In this document: positions 45,894 through 58,133 of the stretch, one piece after another
Numbering within the stretch: position 1 is the stretch's first letter
Layout of the letters: every line of letters begins with the position of its first letter
Assembly: GCF_027943255.1 (NCBI RefSeq)
Contig: NC_072896.1
Span: 118,637,879-118,701,878 of the forward strand
Reading direction: 5' to 3'
Length of the DNA: 64,000 nt
Origin: Anastrepha obliqua
Lineage: Eukaryota; Arthropoda; Insecta; Diptera; Tephritidae
Made by a program: the position numbers and the translations under genes
Notes under the pieces: generated by a model
The model's database searches: none
Told to the model about the DNA's origin: nothing
The model's input: only the letters and a program-made list of their open reading frames with translations

Positions 45894-48539
45894 AGACCCG
45901 CTAAGGCACCTTCAAAATTGCCTGTCTCACATTGTGTTTGCTCGCATTTTTTACAAACATAGCAAAAGTGTTTTTTTTTTATAAGATTTCCGCACAAAAT
46001 ATAGACTACATCATAAAAAACACCACAACTGCTTTTATTTATGTCTGCACAATTTTAGTACAAATTACAAAATTTTTATTAGCACATCCTTAAAGTATGA
46101 AAGAAAAAACAAAAAAAAAATGGGAAGAAAAAAACACATACAGATATAAATACTAGTAGCGCTTTAGTGACGAACAAAAACAATAATTAGTTTAATTTTT
46201 TCTTTGCTTTAATTAATTGAAATCATTTTTTAGACAACTGTTGTCACTTTATTGTTGTTATTCTATTTGCTTATAGATGATTTTTTGTTTTCTTTATTAT
46301 TTTCACTTTTAATACATTTAGCATTTCTGCTCACGCTCTACACAATTTACCAGCTATTCATATATAAGTATGTGTGAATTTAATTAGCATATATGCATGT
46401 ACGTGTGTGTGTGTGTTTATGTATACAATTACAATAATAATAATTAGCATTAATACAATAATTAATTATTGAACATGAACGTTTATAGGTATGTAATAAT
46501 GCTTGGTTGTTTTTTTTTTTTTAATTTTTTTTATTTTTTTTGTTTTTTTTTTCTTCTCTTGGATTACATTTTTGTTTCCTTTTTATTTTTATTTATTCAT
46601 TTATTTTAATTTTTTATTTATTTATTTTTACTTTTTTATTTTTTTTTTATTGATTTGCTTTATTTATTTTTTTAAATTTTTTTTTTATTTATTTTAAATT
46701 TTTTATTGATTTACTTTATTTACTTATTTTTTATTTATTCTATTTATTTATTTTTTATTTATTTTAATTTTTTATTTATTTATTTTTTAATTTTTTTACC
46801 TTTTACGTATTTATTTTTATTTACTCTACTTGTTAATGAGATACTGATAATGGTAATGTTAATTTGAATGTCAATTTAATGTCGATGATAATAAATTAAC
46901 GCATTAATAATAAATACTATCGTACGCTTGGTTGCAGCAGCAAAAGTTGAAACAAACAAACAAAAAAAAACAATTTATTACATTTAATTTTTTTTATTAT
47001 TAATTAATCTTTAATTAGCAGCTGTTTATTTTAAAACTAGCATTAACGTATTTTTTATGTATATTTATATCTATTTTATATATATCTCAATATATATAGA
47101 AATAACGAGTTGCATGAGTGTGTGTGAGGCTTTTGAGTTATGTGATTTTATATTCTATTCGTTTTTTTTTTTTTGTAAATAAAAAAAAAAATTTCCTTGA
47201 TTTGGTTGTTGTTGCTTTTTGTAGATTTATCTGTGTGTTAGTGTGTGCTATTCGGTAGTTGAGACGCGCTTGCACTTTTTTTTTCAATTTAACTCTAATC
47301 TTTCGAGATTTCATTTCTGCAGGAAAGTCAAACTTTTCGCCGCTACAGCTGATATTTAAGTTATTACTTTTTCAAATGCCTTTCAGCTGAATTTAGACAT
47401 GCAAATTAAAGTATTGCTGCAATAGAGATTTTTGTATGCAGTGAAAAGAAAACTTGGAATTTGTGTTTAGTTATGAGGTATTGGCGCACCATTAGAGAAA
47501 GTAAAGTTGGTGCCACACTTCTTCTGACGGTTGTCTCTTTTCGGCGCATTAAAACGATATAGAAAAACTAATTTGAACTGTCAAAAGTGTGTGCCGGTAT
47601 TTGCAGTTTAATTCAAAACAAATCGAGCCGTTAAAGTGAAAGGACGCGGAGGGCAACTGTATTTATGGAACAGCCAAGAGAAATTGCAAGTGAAAATAAA
47701 AGAAATTATCTGTTTTTTTAATATTTCAAGAAAAATGGTTGAAGGAGGTGTTTTAAAAAGTTTGCTATCGTAAACGCTTTTCTATCGCCCACTATGAGCA
47801 GACCAATGTTACGACCACGTCATTAAATTGATTATTCAAAGCTTCAATATTCCCGCCTCACATGAACGTGCGCTGCTGATCTCCACCGAAAATGGCAGAA
47901 TTTTTGACAGGCTACTCTTTGATTACTTTCTAACACTTTTTCCCAATCCCAGCATCATTTTTTACATACGGTATGATTACAATCGCGCAGTGAGCATTTT
48001 GCAATCAATACAATAGCAACAAGAAATAAAGTAATGATATTAATATGCAGGAAGAGAAAAAGTTACTACCGACTGCGAAATAGAAAAATACAAGTTTACA
48101 CCGGTGTTTCGCATGAATTGTTTTATATACGAATATCCAACAACTAAGATAAAAGCGGAAAATAATAGCAGTAAGAAACATAAGTCTAGCACTGTGAAGC
48201 ATTCACCACGAAGCGAGTTCATGAAACGTGTGAAAAAGCATTTGTAAGTTGGTGAATTTAAAAAGTGCACAAGAAAACCATTGGCATAAGTAAAGCGCAT
48301 TATGCGAGTGTGCAGAGATGACTGCAAAAAAAGCAACAAGACAGAGGCAAAAATGCAACTAAAAAAGAGCCTCGGGGAAATTTGTTTTTGAAGAAATTTA
48401 CTAATTTATTCCAGCAACAAAGGAGATCAGATTGTTCGCCGTTGAAGTATACAACTTTGAATTACTCATTCCATTAATTTTATTAAAAATACTCTAATTC
48501 ATAAAATACTAGCTGTACTCGGCGCGCGTTGCTACGCCA
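45894..48539. other. AT-rich non-coding stretch
   Basis: Contains a strongly T-rich block at 46505-46810 (runs of TTTATTTATTTTT) and CA/TG simple sequence. The mixed-composition part at 47340-48360 shows no recognisable coding exon. Confidence 0.5.
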
Positions 48540-49440
48540 ACAACTAATATAAATTTAGGAAACTCTGAAGGCCTGAGCAACTCAGCCATTCTCGAAAAGA
48601 AAAAGCAAAATTTTTGAATTTTATTTAATTATTTTGAATTTTAATGAAACGTTGAGGCCTTTGCACTCTGCAATTTCAAAAGGAAAAATAAAATTTTAGA
48701 ATTTTATTTAATTTAATTTTATGTGAATTTTATTTAATTTAATTATATTTCAATTTTGATGAACCATTGACGACCTCTGTGATTTTAAAAGAAATTTCAA
48801 AAGGATTTCAAAAAAAAAAAATTAAATTTTTCGAATTTCAATGAAATGTTGAAGGCCTGTGCAGTCTGCGATTTAAATAGAAAAAGGAAAGGAAGAAATT
48901 TTTGAATTGTAATGAAAAACTGAAGGCCTGTGCAACTCAGCCATTCTCGAAGAGAAAAAATAAAATTTTAGAATTTTATTTAATTATTTTGAATTTTGCC
49001 TTTGTCTCTGCGATTTCAAAAGGAAAAATAAAATTTTAGAATTTTATTTAATTTAATTATGTTTGAATTTAATTTAATTATTAAATTTGAGTTTTTTAAA
49101 TTTAATTATATTTGAATTTAAATAAAACATTGACAGCCTGTGCACTCTGCGTTTTTAATAGAAATTTCAAAGAAAAAGGAATTTTTTTCGAATTTTAATG
49201 AAATGTTGAAGGTTAATCTACGGTTTCAACAGGAAAAGTAAAATTTTTTAATTTAATTATGTTTGATTTTTTTTTCTTTTTAATTTAATTCTATTTGAAT
49301 CTTATTTAAATTTAATTATTTTTGAATTCTATTTAGTTTAATTATATTTACAATTTCAAAATAAAATTCAAAAAAAAAAAAATTTTCGTTTTTTAATTTC
49401 AATGTTGCTTTCAAGCCTGACAATTTTTTTGCATGCATCA
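48540..49440. repeat. Degenerate tandem array with GAAGGCCTGTGCA motif
   Basis: Variants of AATGAAACGTTGAAGGCCTG, then TGCACTCTGCGATTTCAAAAG, recur near 48569, 48655, 48770, 48851, 48921, 48998, 49133, 49210 and 49400. They are separated by GAATTTTATTTAATTTAATT-type spacers. Spacing is mostly 70-135 bp. Confidence 0.8.
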
Positions 49441-50164
49441 GTTATCAGCATAAGAGAGATGTTTTGCAAAATGAGTTCACCACAATTTTCCTGCTACTAC
49501 GTTTGCAGTAAATATAATAAATTTGCATGATGTATTTATTTTTTAGTTTAAGTAAACTTTTTTTTTGTGTAAATTCACTCGATTTTTGCATTTTACATAG
49601 TGAAAATTACATTTTACTTTAATACTGTTGCTGTTGATGCTGCCTTTACTTGTTTTTTTAACTTCTTTTCAGTGCTTTTTGCCAGCGTCCTTTTACGGCT
49701 ATTTTTCTTCGATTTCTAAACAGAGTTTTTTTTGCTCATTTTCTTACTTTACTTTGTATCCGATGATGCATTATCTCAAAAGTTTGTTGTTTTTTTTTTG
49801 TTTTTTCTTTTCATTTCGCATATTCGCTGTTGGCTGGAAAGTCTCTTCGAGTCTATCAAGCGGTCCTGGTTTGTAGCTGCCCAGTTTTCAACTATAGACT
49901 ATGTTAAGGGTTGTGTGCGGCGTTTGTGTGTATTTTACGGCTGAGCTGCAATTCTATGGAGGAAATGGTTTTGTTTTTTTAACATAATTCCTACAACATG
50001 TTTTGGAAACGCGCTTTTGGTTATACCTACAACATGTGTTTTGCTATAAATATTAAATCGCTAAATAAGGAGCTATATAAATCAGGTCTAGCTGAAAGCC
50101 ACAGTAGTCATAGCTGTAAGTTGGTTGTATTTTAAAGTTAACTGAAAATATAATTAAATATAGG
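49441..50164. other. Non-coding, nothing recognised
   Basis: T-rich with short hydrophobic frames that result from base composition. Confidence 0.45.
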
Positions 50165-50705
50165 AAAAGAAAGCCAATATAAAAAAACCAAAAACAAAGC
50201 AAAAAAATACAAAAAAAAGTTAACAAAACAAAATGAAAAATATACACAAAAACACAAAAAAAGTTAACAAAAAAATTTACAAAAAAACAAAAAAAAAAAA
50301 CAAAAAGAACCGAAAAAACCAAAAAAAAATTAACAAAAAAATATACAAAAATTAAAAATATCCACAAAAAAATGAAAAAATACAAACAAAAGTTAAAAAA
50401 AAATTTACAAAAAAACCAAAAAGAAGTAAACAAAACCAAAAAAAAGTTAACAAAAAAAATTTACAAAAAAAAAACCAAAAAAAATGTAACAAAAAAAATA
50501 CAAAAATTAAAAAAATACAAAAAAAATGGAAAAATTCAAAAAACAGTTAGCAAAAAAATTTACAAAAAAAAAGCAAAACAACAAAAAAAACAATACAAAA
50601 ATTACAAAAAAATCAAAAAACAAAATGAAAAAATCCAAAAAAGTTTAACATAAAAAAAACAAAAAAAGGACAAAAAAAAATAACAAAAAATTATATATTT
50701 TTTAA
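50165..50705. repeat. A-rich degenerate short-period array
   Basis: The motif GTTAACAAAAAAATTTACAA with an A-rich remainder recurs roughly every 45-65 bp (for example near 50217, 50263, 50327, 50390, 50447 and 50549). It is about 85 percent A on the plus strand and produces meaningless lysine-rich or phenylalanine-rich frames. Confidence 0.7.
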
Positions 50706-52626
50706 CTATGTTTAACAGTGATCAATTTAGTTTCATTTTTGCCAATTTCACGTCCACGCAAGTGGGAACAGTCCCTGATTTGCCATTCACTTGAGAGTAG
50801 CCAGGTTCAAACAGCTCACAACTTCAAAGTATGCTCTGGGTAGCTCCCAAACATCCGTTTGAGAGCGAGCTAATGTGAAAAGGGGCAGCAACCCTGGATA
50901 TCTGGTTGTGTGCTGGGTTTGGGACCGCCACGTAAAAACCCTCCCCCCATGAAAGGCAAAACTCAAATATTTTGTCACTAAAAAATCAAAAAAAAAAAAA
51001 AAAAGAATAGAAAACTTTGTATAGAAGAAATTACAATAGGCTTCGGCTTCTTCGTTTCGCCAAACGTTAGCAATTTCAATTTTTTTGCTAGAGATGAATG
51101 TTGCTCGATAACTTTGTTGTTGCTTTTACATGCGAATTTTTCGTGAAGCTAGCAGAGCCCAGAGATAGGCTCTCTGACGGCATATTCTTACGCCATAAAC
51201 AATTTTCAATGCGAGTTGTAGTTGCTATATTAAAATAAAAAAAACTTACATTTTCCCATAGCTTTGCGGCTCATCCTTTGTTTTTTTTTTTTTTTGATTT
51301 TTTTTTTAGTATGTAGAAGAAAGTGTTTCTTAGCTGCTCCGTAAACAATAATTTCATGTACTAATATTAAACAGTCAGTTATGTGGTTGTGTTTAGCATT
51401 ACGATATTTATGTATGTATCTATGTATATATTATTTCAGTTATATAATTTCTATTTTAACATTTAATTATCAATTTTGCATTACTATGACTACATTTATG
51501 TATATTCAATATTTCTTTGTATACCAACTAGCAACAGCTGAGATGCGGCGCTAACTTCTTTCTATAATAAAAAAAATATTTAGACTCATTCACATATTCA
51601 CTTTTGTTCACTTCTCGACAATTTAACTCGTTTAGGCAATAATTTAAAGTACAATAAAGCATTTTCTTTCATTTAAATTAATGATAAACTAAACTAAGTG
51701 TGCAAAATAAACTAAGTTTGTATGTAGTAATATAAATTAATTTTAATATTTATACAACAGCGACAATTTGAAATTCTTATAAATCTCTTTACTTCGTTTT
51801 TTAATTATTTATATTATTTATTTTTTTTTTTTGTAATTTTCGTTGCTGGGTTTTTGCGTTTGCATCTTTTGTTTGTTTGCTATATTTTGTAACTTATAAA
51901 CTAAGTATTAAAAAATAATGGTAATAATGATTGAAAAACACAACAAAAAATGCTTGTAATTTTGATGATTTTTCCGAAACAATGATAATTATGAATTCAC
52001 GACAAAGTACGCAGCAAAGTGAAGGCAGGCGAAAAAGCGTGCACAAAACATTTATTTTTCAAAGAATTCGTTCTTCACGACAGACAGTAAAGTGTGACGC
52101 ATATAGTGAAGCTAGAGTGGAAAGTATTTTTCTTTTTTTATAGCTATTTTGTTTAAGGAAATTTTGTTTGCTCTTCACTCCGTTCTTAGCGCGCCTGCGT
52201 GCGCATGTAATTGTAATTATTCGTTTAATATTTTAATTCTATATCTAAGATTTATGCCTTTCATCTGCGTACCCTCCCTCTAAATTATGTGCTATGCAAA
52301 GTTTGTGTGTTAGCAGCTGCCAAAACACGTTTCAATCGTTTACAATATTTTTACTCCGCGCGCGCGCATCTGACTTTTGCTATACTTATTTGCTTACTTA
52401 AGGGATACTAAAAGATTTCGAGTATCGTCTTTTTGCTGCTTTGTAGTTTCTTCGTTTCATAAATTCGCAGCAAATCTCGGGTGGATATTAAATAAGTTCT
52501 TACACTTAGAAGAGTTAAAGTAATAGCTTTGTTTTAGCATTAGCAGCGGCGGCAACAGCATTCTTGGCGGCATTCCCCCCTTTCATTGGTTCGTTCACAG
52601 CAGCATCTCCATCACCAATAACCACA
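50706..52626. other. Region downstream of Star, possibly including its 3' untranslated region
   Basis: No coding region is supported. If Star has a long 3' untranslated region, as many fly developmental genes do, it runs leftward from 52655 on the minus strand. Several TTTATT (AATAAA on the minus strand) sites exist and none can be chosen from sequence alone. Confidence 0.4.
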
Positions 52627-52650
52627 GCTGCTGCTGCTGCTGCTGCTACT
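52627..52650 (-). repeat. CAG-type trinucleotide repeat just after the Star stop codon
   Basis: On the minus strand this is (AGC)n beginning a few bases after the TAA stop at 52656-52658, so it lies in the presumed 3' untranslated region. Confidence 0.85.
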
Positions 52651-52655
52651 GCTAA

Positions 52656-53709
52656 TTAAGGTGTTTTCAGTAGCAGTATATCTTTCTTTCGTGTTCGACT
52701 CGTCGATTTGTTTCGTTGATAGAAGTAGTTGCGACCGAAGGTCTTTTGTAATTTGTATGATTTACTCGCTAGGAACTCTGTTAGCGCATCTACATAGCCT
52801 CGTGCGATGTCCTCCGACAAGTGTATGGATATCACTTCGATTTGTACCCGATCGAAGGGTAGCGTTTCTAGGATCTAAGTGGGCGAAAGAAAAGTCATTT
52901 AATTATATTAATAAAAAAACGTGATAAATTGTAATTTCGTTTGTTCGCTCACCTCCAATTCGTGTCCATGGACTCCCAAACTCAACAAATCATATTCCAC
53001 ACGATTGCACGCCAACATCAGCGAAAACAATGGAAAGCATTTGATGCGTGAATTAAACCACGAAGTTTCTTCGTCTAGCAGACTATTGATGCGCACCTCA
53101 GACTCTTCGTTGTGTATGGTAACCTGGGGAAACGAGAACAAGTGAGTGAGAGAGCGAAAAAGAGATGGGGAGAGAAAAAGTAATTTGTATATAACAAAAA
53201 TTATTTCATGCGTCAAACCGCGCGTTCACTCACCTCTTTGGGAAAGGGACTGGGCGAGATGCATGCGTGCACCACCTGCAGATCCGGTCGTTGCGCATTC
53301 TGTTTGCGCAACGTGAAGAAACGACGTGGTTCCGGCTCCACTACAATGCCCGCCCAATTCAATGTTGCCGCTAGCCACGGCGCAGTCATTAGATGGCCCA
53401 TACTACCGGGTAGCGATTGTATGAAGGCGCCATTCTCTTTCCCACCCAACAGATCGGCTACGTAATGCGCCATTTCGGGCGCAAGTCCTTCATAATGAGT
53501 GCTGAAATTGAAATGCGTCGCTGTGGAGGAGGAGGAGGGCGGCACCGCCATTGCCCCTACCGCTCCTTGCCCCTCCTTATGGAAGTGCATTGGGTATTTG
53601 CGCATCTGGATTTGGCGCAGGAATGCTATGAGTGTGGGATCATCTTGGACCACGCCGAAGAATTCGTAATCGCGCGACATATTCAGTCGAAATTGTTTAT
53701 GACGAATCT
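52656..53709 (-). CDS. S: Star, C-terminal three coding exons (partial gene)
   Basis: Exons 53234-53709, 52953-53123 and 52656-52874 join in phase. The acceptors are CAG at 53710-53712, CAG at 53124-53126 and TAG at 52875-52877. The donors are GTGAGT at 53233 and GTGAGC at 52952. The first exon starts two bases into a codon, so the gene continues upstream, outside the window. The visible 287 residues include [20 protein letters not shown], an FkbM-methyltransferase-like core ([64 protein letters not shown]), then GRNYFYQR and a basic tail ending LLLKTP. In Drosophila, Star is a 597-residue type II membrane protein of the secretory pathway that works with Rhomboid to export Spitz, the EGF receptor ligand. 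The transmembrane segment is not in these exons. The 108- and 78-bp introns are compact. Identification is from memory of the family; an FkbM relative is the only alternative. Confidence 0.85.
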
Positions 53710-54046
53710 CTGTAAATAGAAAAAAATTAAGATAAATTAGCGATTTGAATATAAAAAAAAGTGTTTCTAAGAAAATATTCCATTTTAAATAATTTGCGAA
53801 TGAAATTAATATAATAAAAGATTCTTAAATCACAACCGATATGTGCAGCAGACTGCAAATTTCAAAACTTAAGTTTAAGATTGAGTTTTTAAAGAATAGA
53901 AATTCTACCATTTTCTTCGTTGAAAAAGCATTTGCGTGCTGCAGAAATGCTGACGGGGAGATTTCAAGGATTGCCATAAAATCAATGGCCAGCATTAGAA
54001 GTGGCGACAAAGCTAACGAGAATAAGAGGATATCTCCATGTCTGTC

Positions 54047-54114
54047 GTTCCCATGACAGTTGGCTTCTACGTTACCGGAACGACCCGACCAAGGATTGTC
54101 ACTCCAGCAGTATT
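54047..54114 (+). repeat. Short dispersed repeat, copy 1
   Basis: TTCCCATGACAGTTGG, CTACGTTACCGGAACGAC and CCAAGGATTGTCACTCCAGC correspond in order to 59665-59748. Function and family unknown. Confidence 0.7.
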
Positions 54115-54243
54115 TTCATATTTCCATATTTTCAATCCCAATATTCAAGTGTGAAAATTCCAATCCAAAAAAGTTTAATTAATTCTATAAAACCTGGACA
54201 TTTGGTGGGCTGTATAATCTCTTTAAGTGTTGCTAGGCACATA

Positions 54244-54456
54244 CAAGGTGGCGCAAAATTAATCATCCAATTATGTTTTCGAATTTAAAAAAATGTTTTT
54301 GAGTAAAGGAAATCTTTATTTTGATTTTTATGCGCTCCATTGTTTGTCTGTTTGTATACTGCCGCTGTCTAGTTCAAAAGTGTCAAGTATTATTGACGAT
54401 GTCAGTTGCAAAAATTAGAAATCTTTCGTTAGATTGATTAATTTTGGGTCACCTTG
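54244..54456 (+). mobile_element. MITE, CAAGGTGG family, 213 bp
   Basis: Terminal inverted repeats of about 25 bp (left CAAGGTGGCGCAAAATTAAT, right its complement with two changes), TA on both sides. Non-coding interior shared with 31066-31288 and, inverted, with 57896-58133. Confidence 0.88.
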
Positions 54457-56039
54457 TATATCTTAAATTTTAAAGCTGATTGATGCTCAAATATTCGAAG
54501 CGAGCTCGAGAGAATGGGTAGATTATATCTTCTGAAATGAAAATACATTCGTGGAGAGATTTTCCTTCGCCTTAAAACCAACTTTAACCAACTTTAAAAA
54601 CTCCACAAAAGTCTGGGTGCCTAACTTTCTGATAGAGACAAAACTTATATCTAGATCCTATAGCCCTCTTTGCACAATCCTCTATGTATGCAATTACGCG
54701 CAGTGAGCTTTAATTTACTATTTTCCAATATTTAATACCTAATTTAGTTACTCCGCTTATTTTAAATCCATTAGACCTTCATTAAGTAATAATTACACTG
54801 GTAGCCGTCGCGTGTCCTTACAAAAATTACCTAATCAGCATAAAGATATCAAATCATTAAATTATATAATGCTAATAAAACAGCAAACTCCCATTCGCCG
54901 TTGCTAAAAACAAAAACCAACAACAACAAAGCATTAATAATAGCAAAATGCTTAGTGCAAATTTACATGGATATTTTTTTTTTGTTTTTGGTTTCTTTTT
55001 TTTTTACCAGCTACACAGTAGTTTATTCGACTTTCACATGCTATGCCCAAATGGCACAAAATGCCGTTAGTAAAACTATTGCCGCCGGTAAAAATAAATG
55101 CGAAAAACATGTTCAAAAAGGAAATATTGCAAAGGCAGTCCTAAATAAATATTCATACATTTGTATAGCCAGCAGTACCAGCGCATTTGAATAAATTACA
55201 AGCTGTCAAAGTTGAAGGTGAAAGTGGCACGCCTCCACTCGGCTCAGTGCTGTGCTAACGGCACTAGCTTTGAAACTTTTCATGCCACCTACAAACTCCA
55301 CATTGTGAAAAGCATCCGAAAGGATGGCTAGCTGGCGGCGTCAAGGCAGCAATACAGCAATAAAATGCCAACTGAAGGATAGTTAATGCGAAAGGGCATT
55401 CGTATATGTTGCGTGGAAGGAAGTGTGTTCGGAAATGGGTTAAAGGTGTTAGTGACCAGTGTCCGTCCGTCGGTTGGCAATTTAAAAATGCTCGCGGCAG
55501 ATTTCACACCCTTTTAGGTGAAGGCAAGCGCACCTACATAACTGTGCAAACACTTGTGCTCGCATAATTAATTCACTTTGCCCTTTGCAATATTGGAAAT
55601 ATTTTTCATGCGAAATTTTTTCGTTAATTTTCTATAAAAGTATAGAATAAATACCTTATGCAGCAAATTTCCAAACTTGGTATAAAATTCGCAAGCATTT
55701 AAAGAATTTCGAAAAATTGTCATCAAAATTTTAAACTTTTTAATCAGAATTTTTAGAGAATGTCTGGGTATGCATGCGGTACCGAAAATGTTCTCACGTG
55801 TTCAGAAGTAAAAATTTAAGAAATAAAGTTGGCATCAAAAAAATGTTAGAAAATTTAAAATCGGGAATTATTTATGGTCAATATTTGCTTGCATATACAA
55901 TATCTTGTGAAATTTGACAAAATCGTGCTGATGAAAATCAGTTTCCAAGGTAACTATTTACTATTAGGACCTGAGTAAATATAATGAATTTTATTTTTAC
56001 TTAATAAATTTACTTTACTTAAAATAGCAAGGATGGTTG

Positions 56040-56520
56040 GTAAAAAAATTATAAATATATATTATAAAAATATAAAAAAATAATAATAAGAAATAATAAA
56101 AATTATAAAAACAATAAAAATTAAAAGCAATAAAAAAATACTAAAAAAATTATAAAAAATATAACAATAAAATAATAAAAATTACCTACATAAAAAAAAT
56201 TAAAACTTAAATAAGAAATTAAACGAAAAATTATAAAAAATATAAAAATAAAAATAATAAGAACTAAAAAAAAATTAAATAATAAAAAACAAACGAAAAT
56301 AATAAAAAGTAATAAAAATATAAAAAAATAAAAGTTATAAAAACAGTAATACAAAAAAAATTAAAAATAAACAAATAGAAAAAAAAAATAATAATAATAA
56401 TTACAAAAAAATTAAAAATTATGAAAAAATAATAAAAAATATAAACAAAAATTCTTTTAAATTTTTCAAAACAATTTACAAAAAGATGTAACAAAAAAAA
56501 ATAATAAAAATCAAGAATAT
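56040..56520. repeat. A-rich low-complexity block
   Basis: About 480 bp of AATAATAAAAATTATAAAAA-like sequence. No conserved unit longer than this could be fixed. Confidence 0.8.
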
Positions 56521-57025
56521 ATCTAAAACATGATATGACCAAGACACATTGAACAGTGGAGAAAATCATAAACAAAGATTGACAGTTTAGACTAATTTCC
56601 TATTTCGAGAGCAAATGAATAGTAAAAAAATTAATGCGACTGAATACGACAATATTTCATAAATACAATACAAATTAGGTTTTTTTCTTCTAAGCCTAAT
56701 TACTTAATATGAAATGTCATACTTTCATTGAATATTAATTCCAATATAATGATTAATTAAAATCAATCAGATTATAATTTTCGTGGCTTTTTGAAAACAA
56801 AAATTTAAGTGAAATCAATTACGAATTGTGATTTTTTACGGAATTTCAAACTTTCGTTAAATGTATTTATTTTTTTTTTTAACCATTATATAGAAATAGG
56901 AGCATTACTGTCATATTGTGTTCTCATTTCTTATCACTTGGAGACATTAAATTTAATCCGTTCTAACAAGTAAGGACAAGCAACTAAACTGTTAATAACG
57001 TCATAATAAAGAAAACGAGATTTAA

Positions 57026-57320
57026 CATGAAACGTTGCACGATTCAACAAGGGGTTAAAATTGTTAAAATTCTATTATCAAGCTCCGTAGGCTGTGTATA
57101 ATTGCTAGTGTTTGGGGCATTTCCGCACTCTGTTCTGGTTAAGTTACTCTCTAGCAGCAAAATTATCAGATATGAAGTAACGAAAATCCACTGGAGATTC
57201 AATAGACGCCTCTACACACCGAAAACACCGAAAAATTTTCTGTTCGATAGGTGCTTTGGTCTGGAGCTATCATCGGCTGTTATTTCTTCGGAAATATTTC
57301 ATAACTAGAAGGAAAGTCGA
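57026..57320 (+). pseudogene. DD41D transposase remnant
   Basis: MKRCTIQQGVKIVKI at 57027 corresponds to the N-terminus of the family, and VWSGAIIGCYFFGN near 57260 corresponds to VWCGLWAGGIIGPYFF. The intervening DNA-binding and first-aspartate region is shortened and scrambled. Ends were not found. Confidence 0.6.
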
Positions 57321-57370
57321 ACTATTCGAGCAGGTTGGAAAAAGCTGCATGAATCATAAGAATTTCAAAC

Positions 57371-57695
57371 GCTGCCACCATAGTCGTGTGGATTTCTGCG
57401 TGAGTAACATTTGGTGGGTCGGTACTCGAAGCCCACTCACTGCGGGCATTAAACATCAAATGATAAAAAAAAATTCAAGTAGCAAGCGTCTCTCGGCAGG
57501 CAATGGCAAATCACCCTGTTATATTTCTTCTAAGAAAAAAATAAAACTACTTTTAACACATCAAATATTGACTGTTCAGAGCTGGCATAAAGCTGAAGGT
57601 ATCTCCATTTGTAAGTCGACATTAAGTGGATCACCACAAATTGGTGGAGAAGCTCGGCGAAACACTTAACAAGGGATATATAGTGGTATAATTGT
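57371..57695 (+). mobile_element. tRNA-derived SINE, old diverged copy
   Basis: GCTGCCACCATAGTCGTGTG corresponds to the box A region, GGTCGGTACTCGAAGCC to box B. CTCGGCAGGCAATGGCAAAT, CCACAAATTGGTGGAG and CTCGGCGAAACACTTAAC follow in family order. Confidence 0.8.
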
Positions 57696-57895
57696 AAATT
57701 ATTCGTAAAAAATGCAGATACTTTCATGGGCCTGCTTCTCAAGATTTGACGTCACCAATGACGTGTTCGTATATATACGTGTATGTATGCCGTCTGACGA
57801 GGAGGCGGCAAAGTGTGGCACCAATCGCGTTGAACTCTTTTTCTGCATTGTTTGCTTTTCATTTGCCTAGTCATTCATTAGCCATTTAATATTTA

Positions 57896-58133
57896 CAAGG
57901 TGGCGCAAAATTGATCACCCTATAGGAATATTTATAATTTGTGTAAATGGCGTCAATCATATTTGACATTGTAAACTAGAGAGCTGCAGTATATGATACA
58001 AACAGCCATGTAATGGAGCGCTTAAAGATCAAAATAAGGTCCATCATTCAAAATAATTTTTCATTTTTTTTTTCTCATTTAGTAAAACAAGTTAAAAAAA
58101 ACAAAATTGGATTATTAAAATTGTGCCACCTTG
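57896..58133 (-). mobile_element. MITE, CAAGGTGG family, 238 bp
   Basis: Terminal repeats CAAGGTGGCGCAAAATTGAT and an inverted partner at 58108-58133, TA on both sides (57894-57895 and 58134-58135). The interior is the inverse of the 54244 copy, slightly longer. Confidence 0.88.

Noticed and set aside
46503..46697. Phenylalanine-rich 'membrane protein' frame, with similar ones at 56121-56575 and 62531-62728
   Set aside because: These are translations of T-rich or A-rich runs and carry no codon-level signal.
50372..50653. Lysine-rich frame of 93 codons, and its phenylalanine-rich minus-strand counterpart at 50053-50439
   Set aside because: Both are products of an A-rich low-complexity array.
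53417..53719. Plus-strand frame of 100 codons over the Star exons
   Set aside because: It is the antisense of the Star coding exon, whose minus-strand frame has domain homology and proper splice sites.
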